Assembly (NCBI RefSeq): GCF_040581485.1
Contig: NC_090133.1
Coordinates: forward strand, 1,364,001 to 1,428,000
From: Linepithema humile
Taxonomy: Eukaryota; Arthropoda; Insecta; Hymenoptera; Formicidae
DNA: 64,000 nt
Direction: 5' to 3'
Below are positions 37,336 through 48,580 of this stretch, in pieces. The notes below the pieces were generated by a model, which saw only the letters and a list, made by a program, of their open reading frames with translations, had not been told where the DNA came from and did not search any database. Position numbers and translations under genes: made by a program. The first letter of the stretch is position 1. Each line of letters begins with the position of its first letter.

Positions 37336-37355
37336 TTAGGTTAGGTTAGGTTAGG
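37336..37355 (+). repeat. Interstitial telomere-type repeat (TTAGG)4
   Basis: Four exact TTAGG units, the canonical insect telomere pentamer, about 1.1 kb upstream of METTL2. It is embedded in unique DNA rather than at a chromosome end. Confidence 0.9.
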
Positions 37356-40300
37356 CTGAGGATATGCGCGTGGTATGCGGAAGCAGGATGGGTGTGACGC
37401 GACAAGGGTGTGCAGGTCGCGAGGGTGGCGTAAGTTACGTCACTAGATGTTTGATGTTGCAGGAGCGAATCTCACTGCCTTTGTACTTGGACTCATTACG
37501 ATTCTTTGGTATTTGAGCATATTTCTGAATGTGTGAAATACAGATTTGTGATATTAAAAATGTAACATATGAAAGAGTAACTGAGGCTAGTATGATGTCA
37601 AAGGAAACGGGCTCCTCTTTTTTTCACACTTTGACATATTTTTTAATATTACAGTTAAACAAGAGATGTTAAAATGATGAATTTACTGCATAGTTTCTTT
37701 CAAGCAGATAGATAATTCCAGAGATATTTGTTCAATATGTGTTTCTAAATACGGTCTCCTGTTTCAGCTATTTTTGAGAAAATCAATTCCAAGGATATTA
37801 ATCTGATTATTGGAGATGCCGTTCTGTAAAAGACAGATGAATTAATGTCAATTAGAAGGAACCCATTTCTGGGTGGAACTGATGGACTACATTTTCCAAG
37901 TAAAAGATCATAATTTTGAGATTCATCAAAATGAATACTTTTTAGCTTTAATTTATACATTTTCAAAGAATTGAGATTGACAAATAGATATATAAATTGA
38001 TAAGAAAAGACATTTTATATTTTTAGAATTAATCTTTGATGTGCAGAAATTCAAGAATTCTGTATTCTACAGAATAGCTTTCCATCAATTCTTCTTAACT
38101 TTAATAAATTTTATCAATTTAATTATCAATTCTATTTGTCCATCTAATTTCTCATCTTTTAGTATGCCTATATTTTACACATGTAAACACGTCTCTTTTG
38201 AAAAACCCATTAATTTTTTTTCAGCATTTTTTAAAAATACTAAATCATAGATACAACATATTGTAAAGTGTAACTTATAAGTACGATTTTGCGCCAATCG
38301 TATTCAGCAGTCCGCTAATAATTTAGTGGAAATTTTCCTTCCGCCGAATTTCTTTGAATCTATGCGAAGCCAAAGATACGCCAGCAACCGCGATCGTCGG
38401 TTCGTTCGCGAGAACGCTTTTCCGTTATCGACGTTATGTGGCTCTTTGGCGATGAGGTGTGATGAGGTGAGGCACGGAGAGAGACGAGACGACGAGGAAG
38501 AGGCGCGCGCGCGATTCCTGGCAACCGGTTGCCAAGGGCCATGAGGTCCTCGCGCCGCTCCTGCACTCGCCGCCTCGTCGTGGGTGGCTACCGTGACGTC
38601 CTAATCCTACCGCGAGTCCCTAGGGGCGAGATCGATACACACCGTGATCCGTTTCCCTTCCTCTCCTCTCCTCCCGTGTTTTCGCGCGATAGGTTTTAGC
38701 ACCCATCGATCTCAGTCGCAGAACTCGTCGGAGACTGGAAAAAAAAATAAATAAAACGGACCTGTCCTCGCGCTCCTCCGCCGGAAACTGGCGCGCGATG
38801 ATCCCCTGCGCTTCCAACTCGTAAAATTTGCAAGACTTGTACTTTCAGATTTAAATAATATTTCAGCAAAGATCGAAATCAGAGTTGAAATGCGCATTAA
38901 TCGATATTTCGCTTTATTTTAATCTTGCAGGTTTTCTAATTTTAACAAACGGTTCTTTTTCCGAAAATCGATCACGTTACCTCTCTTTTGCAGCGAGAGA
39001 TTTTGCTGCGTCTCGTTGTGCAGAACGAGCAAACTTGTGCTGTCAGAGATCATATCAGGAATCTGCAGTTTCCGAAATCTTCGCCGCGTGTCTTTTTATT
39101 GATCTTTTCATACATGCGATGCAATAATGCATCGTTAATTAACAGATAAATCAATATGTATATGTGTAATAATTGAATAGCTTAAATTATGTTGAAACAC
39201 TTAACGCAGAGCGAGAGTTAACTCAGCCGTTAAAGAAGCGGTTTTTACACTCCGCGTTTGGAATCTATTTCTCGTTTCCTCCCTCGAATCTTAAGAACCT
39301 TATTCGCGGTGCTTCTTGGATTCCGACTAATCGCCTTTTTTATCCCTACGATTTAACAGATCTCGCAGAGAGCAGGAACAAAGAGGAAGGGCAAGGTTTG
39401 ACCTTTTCGATGGGATGGCGGAACGGGTAGGACAAGGGTAGTTCGACGGTTGTCTTTTGGGGCATCGGCCCTTGCCTCGCCGAGGGGAGGGTGAGCAGAG
39501 GCGGACGAGGAGGACCTACGCGTTATTGAGCGGCCATTTCCCACAAAGCGCAGACGAGGGCAACCACCCCGACGAAGCGCGCGGAGTCCTCTCTCTCTCT
39601 GCCCCTCCACCCTTTCACCATTCCGGCTGCTCTACTCTCCGCCCTCCGCCCTCGTCCTTTCGTCCCTTTGCGCCGCTGCTCTCCCTTCGGTCTACTGCCA
39701 GCGAGAGAACCTTTCCGTGCGAGACACGGATAATGCACCGCCTGCATCCTCGGAAGTGGCGGATTTCTTAACCCTAATAGAACATAGGCAACGGAATGAA
39801 GATCTCGTGAGAATTCCGGTAAAGAGAAATTTCGAGCGAATTTTTTTTATTATCCTCGCGTTAGCTTTGTTTGAACTTCATTTATGCAGTTTCAGAACTA
39901 TTAACTGCCAGCAGGCGCGTAGATTTCCAGATGGGAAAAGATTTAGAGTTCATTAAGATTCATTATTATAAAAACGCAAAAGTAATTGAAGAAATGTTGA
40001 CAAATAATGCAGTAATAATTATCTCTGAACACACAATATTCTGAGATTATTTTATATTATTATTGTTGTTAGAATTTTATGTTTTTCAAATATATTTTTT
40101 TCAATGAATGTGCCGATATCGCTAATCTGCAGAATTCTACGCTAAAAAAAGATAAAGTATGTGGAAAATCTAAAAAATCTCAAATATCAGAGTAATAATT
40201 TTTAAAATAAAATTATTGATGTTTATTTTGCATTTACATATATATGTGATAATATTTTTCACTTTACAAAAGATAATTTTTAATTTATCGTTGAATATAA

Positions 40301-41159
40301 TAGAAAAAAAAAAAGAATTTCGCGCAACGTTATATCGGAGCTGATTCGCCGTGTGATTTCGCGAGCGAATTTGGAGGGTATAAGCCTCTCTTGCGGCACC
40401 GCCACCCCGCACACCGGCGGAATATATAATCTCGGGGTCATTGCCCGAACGATCTTTGGGGGTTCCACCGTTCCTGCAACAAGGGTGAGAGACGCCTCGG
40501 AAAGCGGACGCAGATATCGACTACCACTTTTCCCAAAAGACAAAAATGCAAATCTGGAATGATTTCTGTCTGAAATTTTTGCTCGATGATAACGTTTTAA
40601 TGTAGAAAAAGTGACTCTATATATTAAGTCGTATTTAAGAAAAGATATGTATATTAACATATCGGAAATGAATATTAGTGTAGAAAATTTAACGTTTAAT
40701 TGACAAATAGATGAAAGACACTGTCGTTAAATTGAAACGCCAATCATGATATTAACATTTCACTTTTCTCTTGTTTCAGATAATGAATGCCGCATTTCCA
40801 GATAAACAGTGCAAATAGGACGGAAAATAATGCATCGTTGCGGATAATTAAGATGATTGAATCGCCGATGCTCTCTGTGCCATCCGATACAACGTCAAAC
40901 CGAAACGCCACCATCATGCGGTGGGACGATGCGGTCGCTTTAATGGTATGCAAATTACCAGGTAAATCCTGTGCATGAGCTTTGTCGGGAGGGAATTGGG
41001 CAAAATTGAAAGGGTTGGCTCGAAGTGATTCTTGAAAAACAAACACAAAACACGGCCACGCGGCCCCCTCCCGATTAATTACGCTAATGGAAACATTTTC
41101 GCAGCATTCGAGCTGCGAGAGTCGCTGATCGATATATGTGTACGAAGGGTGTGCACAAG

Positions 41160-41183
41160 ATATATATATATATATATATATAT
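41160..41183. repeat. TA microsatellite
   Basis: Twelve AT/TA units, uninterrupted. Confidence 0.95.
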
Positions 41184-42207
41184 GAAGTTGTCATTAAAAA
41201 CGACACATTCAATCACTCTCATATTCGCAATTAATTAATAATTTAAAAGGAAATGTCTAAAGGCACAGAGCAATACGCTTCGGAAATGGTTATTTAAGAA
41301 AAATTAACGCGTCTTCAACATGTTTGTATAAAAAAGGTGATATTCGCAGGGTGTATTCGAGTTTTGTGGTATGCGATGTACAAATGGCAGATATGCAGAT
41401 ACCATACCAGGGCGACGGTATCTATTTATAACGGCGACGGATCACGGGGCGATTGACCGCGTGGCCTTGACTTCCGGTTGACCCGACTGTTCCCCTTGGG
41501 AATTTCGGTGCGACTCGCAGGATTTCCCCGTAGGCACTTGGGCACCTATTAATCCCTTCAATCAGAGAAAAACGGCCATCAGACGAGAAGGATTCCTTGC
41601 CGGCGGGATTGAATATTTCGCGCGGAGCGTCGACCGGGAAACTGTTCTTTTCGGTTGCATCACATATTATATTTCTGCAAATAAAATAAATCCACCATAT
41701 ATTTGTATAAGAAAAAAGAAAAGCGGCGGAGAGGAGGACGGATTTCTTCGCGAAGGCGTTACGTTTTCCTTATGATTTGGATAAGGAAGGACAATGTAAA
41801 ACTCCGAACGAACTCGGATACGGAATAAACCCGATCATTTTCGTTAATTAGAAAATTATTAATTAAAAAATTAGGTAGTAATTAGACAATAATAATGTAG
41901 TAAGTAATCTGAAATTTCGATAAACACAAGTAATCTCTGCGTTTACTTGTGATTGCGCGGTGCATCTTTCAGCGTTTAAAAATTTAATTCATCTCGGAAG
42001 GGATATTGACTTCGATCTCCGTTCTCGTACAGATAACCGACAAAACGCGGATGATGCCTAATCCAATCTTACGATTTCGTTACTCACATCAAACGATCCG
42101 CCGCGAATGACTCTGTTTAGCTTTGCTGTTCCGCGTCTCACGCGCGATGCCTTCTTTTTCTTCGCCCCGTCTTTCCTCCTTTTTTCCTTCGAATTTTTTT
42201 CCTTTTC

Positions 42208-42226
42208 TTTTTTTTTTTTTTTTTTT
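42208..42226. repeat. T-rich homopolymer tract
   Basis: About 19 T inside a longer pyrimidine-rich stretch (42,150-42,226). Confidence 0.85.
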
Positions 42227-43339
42227 GCAATCGCTCGGAAACCTGTTCGCACGAGCGGCAGCAACGGAATGTCCGAGTGCTGCTCGCCCTCATCTCGGGC
42301 CTATCGAGTCTGCGAGATCATTCTCTCTATACGACGGTCTTGCCTATAGTTTCACGCATTCTTCAGCATAGACACCAGTTTTATCAGTATCTTAAAAAAT
42401 AGTATAAATGATTAAAAGCAAATAATTGGAAGCATTCGTAGAAATATTTCTTAGCAATATCAGCAATATTTATTGATTGTAATATAGATTTTAATACGTC
42501 ATTTTTCCAGATAAGCTGAGGAGGCAGTAATGTACAATGCTTGTTCAAAGTCAACAGTGATCCTCTTAGGATTAACATTTACATGAATGATCTACAAGCC
42601 AAGCAAGCTGCTTTCAGTTTCGACCAGACCGAACAACTTTTCTAACATTCTAGTTCGCGTGCATCGGAATGAGCGGAGAAGAAAAGAGGGAGATAGTAGA
42701 GAAGGGTAAGGGCTATTTATAGGAAATTTCGCCGGACGAGGATGTTGAAGGCTAATAACCTTGACCTTGTCCACAGCTTGTGGAACTGTGCGCGTTTGCG
42801 ATCAGGAGACAGAGAAAGCGAGTGACACGAGAAGAGACATCGGTCAAAACCGACTTGGCCTGCTTTCTTGCATGTCTCAGCGAATGAGAACGAGCGTATC
42901 CAGGTAAGCGACGAGACGGACGAGGCTTGATGACTAAGGCGGCGGCGGTGGCGGCTCTGGGCGTCCTCGACGAAGATGGGCCCTCACGAGTGGCGAACGA
43001 CCGCATTGTGACGTATCACGCATGGTGCATCGCTTAACAGGATCGCGATTCTATAAGAGAAAGAAGGATCGTCTAGTATATCGATGTATACAGGGTACTT
43101 TACAAGGTAACCGATAAATTTTTTTACAGTCTACGTGGCTCAGATTATTCTCCCTTTCTTTTTCTCTGCGCAAAAAATTTACAAGTATTGCATAAATTTA
43201 CGGACCAATATTTTCAATATTAACTATTTTATTAAATTAAGAGCTTGGTATTTAATTTTGTTCAATATCGAGTGGGTTTTATTTTACCTTTTTAACTTGA
43301 CAAGGCGAGTTAAATATTTCTCATATACAAAAAAAAAAA

Positions 43340-43660
43340 AAAGAATTTGTTGGCATAGCAAATTTTACGCTGTTGTAGCAAAACATGTAAGTTATTATAT
43401 GGATAGCAAAGAGATTTGTTACGGATGCTGATTTTATTTGTTGCAAATAATAATTTGCTAAATCTGCAAATTATATCACTATTATAATAAATTGATCTTG
43501 CCATCAAAATTTTCATTGGCAGCGACAGTTTTGCTGCATTAACAAAATATATTTGTTAGAAATAAATTATTTTGTTGGTAGCAAAGTTTTGTCGCTATCA
43601 CATCTAATGTGTAATAGCAACGACGATTTCGCTGCGATAGCGAAATTGTTTTTCCGTGTA
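43340..43660. repeat. Degenerate internal-repeat module, possible MITE
   Basis: The motif (G/T)TAGCAAA or its complement TTTGCTG recurs about ten times on both strands, giving locally palindromic, hairpin-prone DNA. The right end reads TTTTTCCGTGTA, a type of terminus I associate with repeated elements in ants. Upstream, TACAGGGTACTTTACAAGGT near 43,089 resembles a transposon end. No coding capacity. Confidence 0.4.
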
Positions 43661-44106
43661 GAAGATGGTGAAATAAACTTCATCATTTTGCGCATCTCGA
43701 GAACATGAATTTAAGTATTGCTTGTCTTGTCGGGAGTCAGTCGCGTTTAATTTCATTACAATTTATTTGCAACGAATTCCCGAGAACAAAATATATTTAA
43801 GCTCGGGAGACGGTTTCAAGGCGAAATATATACGCGTTCGTGTAATGTCAATATTGGTGTTTTTGCGACATGATAAGCCCGATCGTCTGTGTACATCTAG
43901 TATAACAAACTTGAAGAGCGGTTCGCCCAATTTCTTTAGTAATTGGATTATATTCATATAAACTTAAATTACGTTATCATTTATATAAATTCATTATTTC
44001 AGAGTTGGATGTTGAAAATTCTAGCAGAAAGTCGTTTTCTCAAAAATGAAATTTTACTCCTTCGGATTCACCGGGATCTCGTTAATAAGGATCAACTGAT
44101 TGATCC

Positions 44107-44126
44107 ACGCGATCGATCGATCGCGT
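44107..44126. repeat. Perfect 20-bp palindrome
   Basis: ACGCGATCGATCGATCGCGT reads identically on both strands. A 13-A run (44,130-44,142) follows closely. Confidence 0.9.
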
Positions 44127-44288
44127 CGTGAAAAAAAAAAAAATAATCGACGCTCCTCGCGACGCCGCGCATCGCTTTACTCGCACGGCAGAAAGAGCTC
44201 GTCAATGAGACGCGTGCACGAGTCGACGACCGCGAGAGCGAGAGCGGTACGGGGTGTCGCGGTGGTGGAGGGATGCTGTCCGCACTGA

Positions 44289-44330
44289 GTCGCGTCGCGT
44301 CGCGTTGCGTCGCGCCGCACCGCGTCGCGC
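44289..44330. repeat. Degenerate GTCGC pentamer repeat
   Basis: About eight imperfect GTCGC/GCCGC units in CpG-rich sequence. Confidence 0.8.
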
Positions 44331-46369
44331 GGAAAAAAGAGAGGAAATTGCGCGGGAGGAGGAGGGAAAATCCAGCCCGCCGACTCCTGACCTTCAGGAG
44401 GAGTAGGAGACGTGAGCGAGGTCGTTCTGCGATCGATCGATAAACGCGCTCTCGCGCTTCGCGACAAAGGTGCGAAGGAACTTCATGTGCGGAGAGAAAG
44501 AAAGAGAGAGGAAACAGCGGACGGAGGAAGAAAAAACTGGAAGTGGAAAGGAAGAGAGTGGAGAAAGATAGCGATGAGAAACAGGGGCGCATATAAAAGG
44601 CGGTATTGAGAAAGAAATCACTCTTATCGTTTGATAAATGCGCTTTCTTTTTGCGCATATAGTTGCTAATTAAAGGATAAATTATTTTTCATTATTTCCA
44701 ACTAATATTTTCATTATTTCCAGTAAATTGAGATACACGTGATTAATCTCTTTCTATTAATATAAATTCGAAATAATATGAGAGACTGTTTTGCTCGACG
44801 TTGACTTGTCAAAATTAAAATACATTTTTTTTCAGGTAAAAAAAAAGTCCCCTGTAAGCACCCCTGTAGAGAAAGGACCGGAACAATCGATCCTTCAGCC
44901 TGTGGAAAGAGAGCGCGAGAATCGCTTCTTCCTCTTGCTCTCTTTATTTCTCCCCGTGTCTCTCTTTCCTGTCTCGCTTTCTCCCAACGGCTCATTGGTC
45001 TCAAGTAGCGGAATAGGAATTCCGGAACTTTAAGAATAACCGTGCGACGTGTAATAAATGTTTGACTCGAGTATGAATTGAAGTCAAAAGCTGAACGAAA
45101 TCTGTTAAAGAGAAACTGTAAAACTTGTGTCAGGAATTCAGGTAAGAAAATCTGATGCATTTTTGCGAATGTGTTGTTCTCTTCAACTTTATTAAACGAA
45201 ATACTATCGATTTGCAGGCGATTTGTGCCTCTGATCGAGTTGGAAAATCGTGTACTTTCATGCAAAATCGAACGCGAATAAACACGGCAATGCTCGAGCT
45301 TTACGTGGTTATATAGTGAATGGGATGAGCGAGGGTGAGCGTACGCGCCACTACCCGTTCGCTCCTCGATACTCGTGCCTCTGCTTCGTCCCCTTTTTCA
45401 TCGCGGCTTCCTTTTCGTTTTCATTTCGCGTGTTTATTTTAGTAATTCTGGCGTTTATTAGCATCGACGTGCCATGCACCTTGATATTTCTTCGGCGTAC
45501 GGCAGTCGGTAACTCGATTGTTACTTCGCAATATGATGTCGAGGAGTTTCTTCAATTTTATTAATAGAGTCATTTTTCAATTCCTTCCCCTTCTCCCTGT
45601 AATAGTTAGAAACGGCGTTAGGCAGCATGCATCACGCTTTTCGTTTCAAAAGCGCAAACGAGCCATGGTGATCCGTTTTAGGCTAGAGTTCGGTAGAACT
45701 TGCCCGGAGAACGTAATGAATGTCCCCTCTTTCTTTCTCTTTCCTCGTCTCGGTTTCTCCGTCATTTCCCCTTCCACCCGCTTACCGCCACCATGGCGCT
45801 CCGCGCGTTCGCACGGTTGCCAACTGCGGCATGTTGAAATTCGCCGGCCAGACCGTGTCACCGGCTCGTCTGCTCCCCTTCTTGCGTCCCGTTGATCATC
45901 GCACTGCAGCAGCCGCTCGCTCGCTGACCGCGCGTCTTGGTCGCATCCGCGGTGCCACCGCTCGCTCTCTCTCGCTCGCGCACGGATCCGACTGAAGCAA
46001 CGCGACTTTTGCGCGTGTGTTGAGTGGCGGCAACGCAGACAGGTGCGGCCGCCGGAGCCCCAGCGGTCGGTGGCGGTAGTTGGCAGCGCCGCGCATCGGC
46101 GATTACCTTCAGTTTCGGGCAAGATGGGCGCATCTCGCCGGGCAGTAGCTTAGTCTCTACCTACAAGACAACACACACACTAAATGTTTCCTATAGTAAC
46201 AATTAACCAATTGTACATTAATCTTATTTAAGGGAAACACACGAGAGAGACATACACGTACCACACGCTCTACACGCAAGCTCTATTTTTGTAATAACGC
46301 GCCGTAAATTAAAGTAGTTGTGCTCCGCGGAGATTCAACGCGGTGTAATTTGTACGACCGTTGAAAGAG

Positions 46370-46397
46370 TAGAGAGAGAGAGAGAGAGAGAGAGAGA
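46370..46397. repeat. GA microsatellite
   Basis: About fourteen AG units in the shep promoter or leader region; a potential GAGA-factor platform. Confidence 0.9.
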
Positions 46398-47496
46398 ACC
46401 GTTTCGTTTCTACGTGGACACGGATAGAAAGATACGCGAGAGGAGAGAAGAGTGGAGAAGCGCTGTGCGGGAACGAGGGAGAACGAGATTATTGCGTGAA
46501 ACGACAGCAAGAGGAAGAAGAATAGCGGTGGCGGCGGTGGAACATCAGTAAAGGAGCGGCCGTTTGTGCGTGTGATTCGCGAAGCGACCCTGGCGGCGGG
46601 ATAACAGTAGTTGCCTGGACGTTAACGACGGCGTCGACGAGGCAGCCGCACAGGCCGGGGGACTCGCTCGATCCACGAGCGGAGCAACGGAGAACGAATC
46701 GTTCGTGGGAGAAGGCCGACACGACGGCGTACAGCCTGCCACCGTGTCCCCGACGCACAGTGTCTGTCGAGCAACGGCAACGACGTATCGGAAGCGCGAG
46801 GCGGCTGATAAGCGGCGGAGTGACTCCTCCGCTCTAGTAGACGGTGCAGTCCACGGCGGTCGCAGCGCCGTTAGTTTTTGCGTTTTGCGGCGCGTTGCGG
46901 TGCAGCGCAGCGTGCGCGCTCTATTCTCTCTCTTCTCCATTTTATTTCTTTTTTTTTATTTCCTTGAAGACATTCGAGTCGGGTGTGTGCAGTGCGTGAG
47001 TGCGTGATTTTGATACGTATATAGAGTAACGAGGGGAGAAGCTTAACGACGACGACGCCGCCGCCGTTGATGACGAGGAAGAAGCACGCGCGCGCGCAAG
47101 CGGGCGAACGGCAAGAGTGAAGCGCAACACCGGCTGTCGGCGTGCCGCGGTGGAAGTTGAAAAAAAAGCAATAGCAGTTGTAAGTGGTGAAAAGTGCGCT
47201 CCGCAATCACGACACACCCTCTTGACATCCGTCGCTCGCATCGCCATCGGCTCAGCAGCGACTTTTCTATCTCTCTCTCTCTCTCTGTCACTCCCTTCTT
47301 TTCTATCTTTCTCTCTGTCTTCCCTATACCGTCCCTCCCCCACTCCCTTCTGCGCGTCATTCTATCTCGCTTCCTCCGATACTTACAGAATCGTCACTTA
47401 CACGCTCTGTCTTTCTCTCTCTTTCTCTCTCTCTCTATTTCTCCCCTCTCTCGCATTCCTCGTTTCTAGTCGCGCACACGTTCGCTCTTTCTCCCG

Positions 47497-47688
47497 ATGC
47501 CGCGTTCTCTCTCTTCTCTTCCATCTTTCTTTATCTGATGGCACAGTGATCTATCGTCACGTCGGATTTCGTTAGCGACGGTGAAGGCTAGGCCCATGGT
47601 TCGCGTTAAAGCCATAGGTACAGTACAGTACGGTCAGTCCCTACCCTCTCCACCCCCTCCTACGCCGCCATTGGGCCATCCCTCGTAG
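47497..47688 (+). other. Cluster of small uORFs in the shep leader
   Basis: Three short ORFs lie upstream of the shep ATG: 47,497-47,538 (13 codons plus stop), 47,538-47,549 (three codons plus stop) and 47,596-47,688 (30 codons plus stop, in good context CCCATGG). The first two overlap as TGATG, a stop-restart arrangement. An earlier one lies at 47,070-47,120. Their relevance depends on whether the mature leader includes this DNA. Confidence 0.35.
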
Positions 47689-48275
47689 CTGCACGCCGAG
47701 CAGCGTCTCGCCCGGTATTCTTACACTACGTCGCCGGCCACACGCACGTACTCTTTCCTTCGTTCGTATCTCTCAGTCTTCGTTCCGTCCCGGCCCCCGT
47801 CGGCCGGTCGGGAGAGTGCAAAAATTTCGCGTTTAGTGATCGGTGCGTGCGTGCGTTCGTGCGAGCGAGTGAGCAGGCGACGACGAGCAGGCTGCTGCAG
47901 TGTGTGAATTTTCTCTGTGCAGTTATCCGATCAGTGTCGCCGGTGAACGAAGAAACTCATCGTGCGGTGGTGCGGTACGCCAAGTGACGTCGTCGGCTGA
48001 AAGGCAGACGAGACGTGCGAGGCGCCGACAAACAAGAAGAAAAGGAAGAGGAGGCTACTGTGCGGGAGGAGAAACAGGCGGAGGAAGAGGAGGAGGAGGA
48101 GGTGAAGGAACCGGAGCGGCGGCGCGAAAGCGACCGGCGACGGACGGCTGACGGTTTTTAGTCTGCGCAGCGTCACGCCGGCGTATTATTGTTATTATTG
48201 TTATCGTCGAGACTGCAGCTGTATCGTCCTCTCGACGGGTGACGCGACGGACACCGCTACTAAGAGGCCGCTAAC

Positions 48276-48546
48276 ATGTCCGTGAGAATGGAAAACGTGG
48301 CCGCGCGGAAGATCAATTACAAAATGATGGTGAGTACACGATTTGTGTGCGATACACGCATACACGTACGCTCTTTCTCGTTCTCTCTCCCTCTCGCTGT
48401 GTCTGTCTTTCTCGATCCTCTCGGAACGACCGACGACGGGTGCGCAGTGCTCGTGCGACTCACCGCTTCGCGCAGCATCGTTGTGTGCGCGCGAGCGCGT
48501 GCTAACGTGGCGTGCGACGAGCCTTGGATGCCGTGTTCGCGCTTTG

Positions 48547-48580
<34 letters not shown>

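Larger units (their letters stand above)
37356..46000. other. Gene-poor region between METTL2 and the shep leader
   Basis: No exon of a known family on either strand. Features seen are CpG-rich blocks at about 38,380-38,820 and 39,380-39,760, a compact GC-rich block at 40,320-40,520, a possible enhancer block at 40,840-41,600, a TA microsatellite (41,160-41,183), a GC-rich block at 42,650-43,020, a degenerate repeat module (43,340-43,660) and pentamer-rich DNA near 44,290. Open frames on both strands of the CpG-rich blocks mirror each other and look like composition artefacts. Confidence 0.5.
46000..48275 (+). promoter_or_regulatory. Probable promoter and 5' leader of shep
   Basis: A long CpG-rich stretch with GA/CT microsatellites (46,370-46,397; 47,270-47,286; 47,410-47,440) runs up to the shep start codon, as expected for a TATA-less neural gene with a long leader. 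An acceptor-like TTTTCTCTGTGCAG ends at 47,922, so the leader may be spliced. The start site cannot be fixed from sequence. Large open frames on both strands here are low-complexity artefacts. Confidence 0.5.

Noticed and set aside
44092..44658. 188-codon minus-strand open frame
   Set aside because: It is built from CpG-rich pentamers, GA tracts and a poly-A run read as poly-Phe; no family resemblance, and neighbouring frames are open too.
46545..47343. Several Arg/Ser/Thr-rich open frames on both strands of the shep leader
   Set aside because: Low stop-codon density in CpG-rich DNA explains them; they overlap one another and contain microsatellites.
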